A stretch of 64,000 nt of DNA from Streptomyces iakyrus. Lineage in GTDB: Bacteria > Actinomycetota > Actinomycetes > Streptomycetales > Streptomycetaceae. Made by a program: the position numbers and the translations under genes. Under the pieces are notes generated by a model. It made no database searches. It was not told the DNA's origin and saw only the letters and a list, made by a program, of their open reading frames with translations. The stretch lies in assembly GCF_000717055.1 (NCBI RefSeq), contig NZ_JNXI01000006.1, forward strand, positions 124,001-188,000. The letters are read 5' to 3'. Below are positions 59,853 to 64,000 of the stretch, piece after piece (within the stretch, counting starts at the first letter, position 1; every line of letters starts with the position of its first letter).

Positions 59853-60272
59853 ATGTCCTCCAGCCCGCTCGCCTCCGTGCTGTTCGTCTGCGTCCACAAC
59901 GCCGGGCGCTCGCAGATGGCTGCCGGATTCCTCTCCCACCTCGCGGGAGACCGGATCGAGGTCCGCTCCGCCGGATCCGTCCCGGGCGACCAGGTCAACC
60001 CCTCAGCGGTCGAGGCCATGAGGGAGGTCGGTGTCGACATCGCCGACGCCGAGCCGAAGATCCTGACCACCGAGGCCGTCCAGGCGTCGGACTACGTCAT
60101 CACCATGGGCTGCGGCGACGCCTGCCCGATCTTCCCGGGCAAGAAGTACCTCGACTGGGCCCTGGAGGACCCGGCGGGCAAGGGCGTCGAGGCCGTCCGT
60201 CCGATCCGCGACGAGATCAAGACCCGCATCGAGGCCCTGATCGCCGAGATCGACGCTGAGCGGGGGGAGTGA
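59853..60272 (+). CDS. arsC: Arsenate reductase, low-molecular-weight phosphatase type
   Basis: A 139-residue enzyme reducing arsenate to arsenite for export by ACR3. The catalytic P-loop is LFVCVHNAGRSQMA (C-x5-R) at about residue 12; the resolving Cys lie in VITMGCGDACPIFPG, matching thioredoxin- or mycothiol-coupled ArsC. AAGGAAG precedes the ATG. Divergent from the acr3 operon. The following ~180 bases up to the convergent neighbour have no supported gene. Confidence 0.9.
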   Translation: MSSSPLASVLFVCVHNAGRSQMAAGFLSHLAGDRIEVRSAGSVPGDQVNPSAVEAMREVGVDIADAEPKILTTEAVQASDYVITMGCGDACPIFPGKKYLDWALEDPAGKGVEAVRPIRDEIKTRIEALIAEIDAERGE

Positions 60273-60451
60273 CCGGGGAAGGTCTCGACCTCGGTCGTCG
60301 TGGTCGGCGCGCCGCCTACGAAGATCGCACCGCCGACTGCAAGGAGAAGCGCACCGTCGGCGGTGGAGGACTGGGCGACGCCGGCGACGAGGGTGCTGTT
60401 CACGTTCCGGAGCCCGTAGTACCCGCCGCCCGATTCATTGAGGAGTCTCCG

Positions 60452-60724
60452 TCAGCGCGGGCGGCGGATGCGGAGGGGGCCGCGGGCCTCGGCCTCCGTG
60501 ACGGGGCGGCCGGACCGGGTCACCTCGGCCTTGCCGGCCGCCGACAGGTTCCAGGCCGCTCGGCGGACCGGTTCCATCAGGGCTCGCCAGCCTTCGTCGT
60601 CGCCTTCGTAGGCCTCGCGCGCCGCGTCGGAAGGGCAGATGGAAGACGTGGCAGCACGCCGCTCCAGCAGGTTCATGATGACCTGCTCCAGCCGCTGGGT
60701 GAGTTGCCGGTCCGTCTCCGCCAC
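60452..60724 (-). CDS. DUF3253-family protein
   Basis: A 90-residue protein with the DUF3253 pattern: QVIMNLLERRAATSSICPSD, AAREAYEG, WRALMEPVRRAAWNLSAAG and EVTRSGRPVTEAEARGPLRI. This is a small winged-helix-like fold of unknown role, common in Streptomyces. The GTG start fits the domain; the open frame continues upstream over non-coding sequence. Monocistronic, with ~80 bases to the end of the AfsR-like gene, which lies on the same strand. Confidence 0.75.
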   Translation of the reverse strand: MAETDRQLTQRLEQVIMNLLERRAATSSICPSDAAREAYEGDDEGWRALMEPVRRAAWNLSAAGKAEVTRSGRPVTEAEARGPLRIRRPR

Positions 60725-60806
60725 GCCATCCAGTGTCGCACCGTTCGCAAGGGGGCGACGCTTGCCTCCCCGCGGAGCTCTCCTGGTCAGGTGCCAGGCC
60801 GGCGGC

Positions 60807-63800
60807 TCACGGTGTTCCCGGGTGCGTCGACTCCGCCAGGGCCTCCGCCTCGTGCTGGCGCTCGGTGCCTGTCGTGAACTCGCGTATGTACGTGGCCTCG
60901 CCCAGCGCGGCGCGCAGGCGGGCCGCGATGCGCTCCACGTCCCCCCGTTCCGCCGGGGGGTGCGGGGCGCCGGCCCGTTCGCGGGTCGCCGCCGCCGTGC
61001 CGAGGAGACGGGTCGCGCGGTGCGGGGCGCCTGCCACGGAGTAGGCGCCTGCCAGGCCTTCCAGGGCCAGGGCGACCGAGCGCGGGTCCTTGGTCGTGGC
61101 GGCGGCCGCGAGGCCGTCCCGGTGGTAGGCCAACGCCCGCCCGGCGTCGCCGCGCTGCTCGGCGATGAACCCCAACTCGGCCAGAACCAGGGCCAGCCCC
61201 GGGCCGTCACCGCGGCGGCGGTTCCAGGAGAGCCAGGGCCGCAGCCACTCCTCGGCGGCGTCGAGGCGGCCCTGGCGGCGGGCGCTCAGGGCGAGGCCCA
61301 GTGCGGCGAACTGCTCGGCCGGCTGGTTGCCCTGCGCCTCCGCGATCCGCAGGGCGCGCGTGTGCAGGTCGTCGGCCTCGTCGTAGCGCTGGGTGAGCAG
61401 GGCGATCCTGCCGAGACCCGACAGCTTCGTGGACATCTCGGGCCAGGTCTCCAGGGTCTGGGCGATGTGCAGGCTCTCCCGGTGCAGCTGGGCGGCGGAA
61501 TCGTAGTCACCGTTGATCTCGGCCAGCCTGCCGAGCACGTCCGTCGTCTTCAGCCGGCCCCACAGGTCGCCCAGTTCCGCGAAGTGGGCGCGGGCCTCCT
61601 CGGCGTTGCCGCGCAGCGACTCCAGGTCCCCGCGGGCCAGGGCGAAGCAGGCGCGCGTGGTCAGCGCGGCGGCGGTGCCCCACGCGTCGCGCAGGGTGCG
61701 GAAGCGCACCAGGACGCGCTCGACCCGCTGCTCGCCCTTGACCAGCGCCCCCACCGTCCACTGCGCGTGCGCCAGGAACCACTGGGCCCTGGTCGACTCC
61801 AGGGTGGACTCCGGCGGGTACTCCTCCAGGGCGTCGCACTCCCGGTCGTGCTCGCCGAGCAGCAGCCGGATGCCCGTGTACCAGAACTCCGCCTCCACGC
61901 GCTCCTCGGGCGCGGCCTCGCCCGGTGTGTCCAGGGCCGTCGCCAGCGCCCTGCGGGCCTCGCCCAGCCGGCCGCGGACGTACCAGTACCAGGTCAGCGA
62001 GTTGACCAGGCGCAGCGCTTCCTGCGCGGCCCCGGCCCGGTCGGCCTCGGCCAGCGCGCGCTGCACGTTGGCCGCCTCCAGGTCCAGGTACTGGAACCAG
62101 CGCGACTGCTCCCGCTCGTGCAGATGCGGCCGGGCCCGCTCGGCGAGGCGGACGCAGTGCCGCAGGTGCCGGGCGGCGGTCTCGGCGTGCTCACCGGACT
62201 CGGCGAGCTTGTCACGCGCGTAGACCGCGACCGACTCCAGCAGCCGGTAGCGCGGGCCCTGCGGCCCTTCGGTGCGGACGGCCAGCGAGCGCTCCACGAG
62301 CAGGCTCAGCGCGTCGAGGACGTCGGCGGCGGACACACCGCCGCTGGAGCACACGTCCTCGGCGGCCCGCAGACCGCACCCCTCGCCGAACACCGACAGC
62401 CGGCGCAGCACGGTCCGTTCACGGTCGTCGAGCAGGCCCCAGCTCCAGTCAAGCGTGGCCTGCAGGGTCCGGTGGCGTGAAGGGGCGTCGCGATAGCCGC
62501 TGTTGAGCACCTTGAAACGGTCATCGAGCCGGTCGTGCAGTTCCCTGATACCCAGCGACCGCACGCGGGTGGCGGCCAGTTCCAGGGCGAGCGGGATGCC
62601 GTCGAGGCGCCGGCACACATCGGCGACCAGCGGGGCGGTGGTGGCGTCGAGCACGAACTCCGGGTCCGTCGCCCTGGTCCGGTCGACGAAGAGGCGTACG
62701 GCCCCCGCGCTCGTCAGGGTGTCGAGGTCCGGGCCGTCCTCCGGCGGCAGGGACAGGGGCCCCACCGGATACACCGTCTCGTCACGGGTGCGCAGCGGCT
62801 CCTGGCTGGTCGTCAGGATGCGCAGCTGCGGGGCCCGGTTCAGCAGCGGACCGGCCAGTTGCGCGACGGCCTTCACGACGTGCTCGCAATTGTCCAGCAC
62901 GAGCAGCAGCCGCCGGCCGGCCAGCGCGTTCGCCAGACGGTCCGTGGGGCCCTTGGCGTCGTCGTCGGAGCTGCTCTCCCGGATGCCCAGCGTCGCCATG
63001 ACCTGCTCGGCCAGCGCCTCCGCGCCGGCGAACCGCTCCAGGCCCCCGGCGTCCGCGAGTTCCACCAGCCAGGTGCCGTCCCCGAACGCGCCCGCCAGGC
63101 TCTCCGCCGTGGCCTGGGCGAGGCGCGTCTTGCCGACCCCTCCCGGCCCGGTGAGCGTCACCAGGCGGCGCTGGGAGAGCAGGGTCCGGATCGCCCGGAC
63201 GTCCTGCTCGCGGCCCACCAGGGGTGAGGCCGACCCGGCCGGCCCCGGCCCCGCCTGCCCGCCGGCGGCGGACGCCGCGGGCGGCTCCGGCCGGGCCAGC
63301 ACCGGATCGTGGCGCAGGATGGCCTGCTGAAGGGCCTCCAGGGACGGGCCGGGAGTCAGCCCCAGCTCCTCGTCCAGCCGGCGCCGCAGGTCGTTGAAGC
63401 AGTCGAGCGCGTCGGAGGAGCGCCCCGCCTGGTACAGCGCCCACATCAGCGCGCCCCGCAGCCCCTCCCGTAGCGGATGCTGCGCCACCAGTTCCGTCAG
63501 CTCGCCCACGAGCAGGCTGTGCTCGCCCAACTCCAGCCGCACGGCGGCGTGTTCCTCCACCGCCGTCAGCCGCTCCTCCTCCAGGCTCGCCGCCGTCGGC
63601 CGTACGGACGGCCGGTCCGCGAACTCGGCGAAGGCGGGGCCGCGCCACAGTGCCAGCGCCTCGGTGTAGAGCGCGGCCCGCGTCACGGGATCCTCACCGG
63701 ACCGGGCCCGGGCGAGCAGTTCACGGAACCGCCCGGCGTCGAGCGCTCCGGCCGGGACGTCCAGGACGTACCCGGGCGGCCGGTGCGCGATCAGTTCGCG

Positions 63801-64000
63801 GCCGCCCGTCTCCGCGTCCTCCAACGCGCGCCGTAACTGGGAGACCTTGGCCTGGAGCGACGCCGCCGGCCGGACCGTGAACGTCGAGCCGCCCCACAGG
63901 TCCTCGATGAGCCGCGCCGCGGGAACGACCTGCTTGTGGTGGGCGAGCAGATCGGCGAGGAGCATACGCACCTTGACTTCGGGTACCCGCACGACACGAC
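60807..64000 (-). CDS. AfsR-like SARP regulator (BTAD, NB-ARC, TPR), 5' end outside window
   Basis: At least 1060 residues; the frame is still open at the window's right edge, so the true start lies beyond it. Order: OmpR-like DNA-binding domain (VRMLLADLLAHHKQVVPAAR, SLQAKVSQLRRALEDAE), bacterial transcriptional activation domain (LREGLRGALMWALYQAGRSS), NB-ARC ATPase with Walker A LVTLTGPGGVGKTRLAQATA near 285 and LLLVLDNCEHV, then TPR-type helices to the end (RALATALDTPGEAAPEERVE, LGRIALLTQRYDEADDLHTR). Typical activators of secondary metabolism or stress genes. The target is unknown; no biosynthetic cluster is visible beside it in this window. Confidence 0.85.
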   Translation of the reverse strand, partial: RVVRVPEVKVRMLLADLLAHHKQVVPAARLIEDLWGGSTFTVRPAASLQAKVSQLRRALEDAETGGRELIAHRPPGYVLDVPAGALDAGRFRELLARARSGEDPVTRAALYTEALALWRGPAFAEFADRPSVRPTAASLEEERLTAVEEHAAVRLELGEHSLLVGELTELVAQHPLREGLRGALMWALYQAGRSSDALDCFNDLRRRLDEELGLTPGPSLEALQQAILRHDPVLARPEPPAASAAGGQAGPGPAGSASPLVGREQDVRAIRTLLSQRRLVTLTGPGGVGKTRLAQATAESLAGAFGDGTWLVELADAGGLERFAGAEALAEQVMATLGIRESSSDDDAKGPTDRLANALAGRRLLLVLDNCEHVVKAVAQLAGPLLNRAPQLRILTTSQEPLRTRDETVYPVGPLSLPPEDGPDLDTLTSAGAVRLFVDRTRATDPEFVLDATTAPLVADVCRRLDGIPLALELAATRVRSLGIRELHDRLDDRFKVLNSGYRDAPSRHRTLQATLDWSWGLLDDRERTVLRRLSVFGEGCGLRAAEDVCSSGGVSAADVLDALSLLVERSLAVRTEGPQGPRYRLLESVAVYARDKLAESGEHAETAARHLRHCVRLAERARPHLHEREQSRWFQYLDLEAANVQRALAEADRAGAAQEALRLVNSLTWYWYVRGRLGEARRALATALDTPGEAAPEERVEAEFWYTGIRLLLGEHDRECDALEEYPPESTLESTRAQWFLAHAQWTVGALVKGEQRVERVLVRFRTLRDAWGTAAALTTRACFALARGDLESLRGNAEEARAHFAELGDLWGRLKTTDVLGRLAEINGDYDSAAQLHRESLHIAQTLETWPEMSTKLSGLGRIALLTQRYDEADDLHTRALRIAEAQGNQPAEQFAALGLALSARRQGRLDAAEEWLRPWLSWNRRRGDGPGLALVLAELGFIAEQRGDAGRALAYHRDGLAAAATTKDPRSVALALEGLAGAYSVAGAPHRATRLLGTAAATRERAGAPHPPAERGDVERIAARLRAALGEATYIREFTTGTERQHEAEALAESTHPGTP

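Noticed and set aside
60092..60403. Minus-strand gene overlapping arsC
   Set aside because: It overlaps most of the end of a clear ArsC gene and has no motif; only the part beyond arsC looks faintly coding-like.

Overview
This is a GC-rich actinobacterial chromosome segment, almost certainly from a Streptomyces. It shows the expected GC-rich third codon positions, many GTG starts, ATGA-type coupled genes, an AfsR-type regulator, an FxLD lanthipeptide cluster and SAV_2336/VMAP-type conflict proteins.

Layout. 1-4344 looks like core chromosome: two gene fragments joined head to tail (MFS transporter, PfkB kinase), a 40-residue membrane peptide, an APC-type permease, and a TRAM/TrmA-like RNA methyltransferase. 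The last ~20 codons of that methyltransferase recur, diverged, at 45.23 kb and 55.63 kb, each with TGACGCT repeats spaced about 11 bp. I read these as three attachment sites bounding two islands in tandem: island 1 (about 4.35-45.28 kb) and island 2 (about 45.28-55.70 kb).

Island 1, left to right: a helix-turn-helix/coiled-coil/NaeI-like nuclease and a frameshifted nucleoside-phosphorylase-type protein (4.9-8.3 kb); a tRNA-Lys 3' half beside a duplicated ~120-bp recombination module (8.56-8.74 and 15.11-15.23 kb) that brackets unrecognised nuclease-like, HEPN-like and membrane proteins; a Mokosh type I defence pair (kinase-helicase plus PLD protein, 15.4-20.3 kb); an FxLD class I lanthipeptide cluster with regulators (20.3-31.4 kb); a mobilisation/replication/integration module (relaxase, MobC, membrane protein, DnaC-like ATPase, Rep-like protein, XRE repressor with two matching operators, Xis, tyrosine integrase; 31.4-39.5 kb); and a minus-strand operon (39.5-44.9 kb) coding a Pycsar-type membrane protein, a CRP/FNR regulator, a class III nucleotide cyclase, a large STAND-like protein with a degenerate P-loop and two unknown proteins. 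This last operon is the best candidate here for an undescribed defence system.

Island 2 carries a four-gene VMAP-type conflict system: a trypsin-co-occurring domain protein, a trypsin-VMAP-C protein, a MoxR ATPase, and a 1625-residue vWA/PD-(D/E)XK nuclease/DUF2075 helicase protein that ends in what looks like the C-terminal part of an Eco57I-type DNA methyltransferase. A small membrane protein and a decayed IS transposase follow. No recombinase gene is seen in island 2.

Right of the last attachment copy: an arsenic resistance region (ArsI, ArsO-like flavoprotein, ArsR, ACR3, a second ArsR, ArsC), a DUF3253 protein, and an AfsR-like SARP/NB-ARC/TPR regulator cut by the window end. The unifying theme of the islands is accumulated antiphage/conflict genes carried by, or next to, a mobilizable integrative element.
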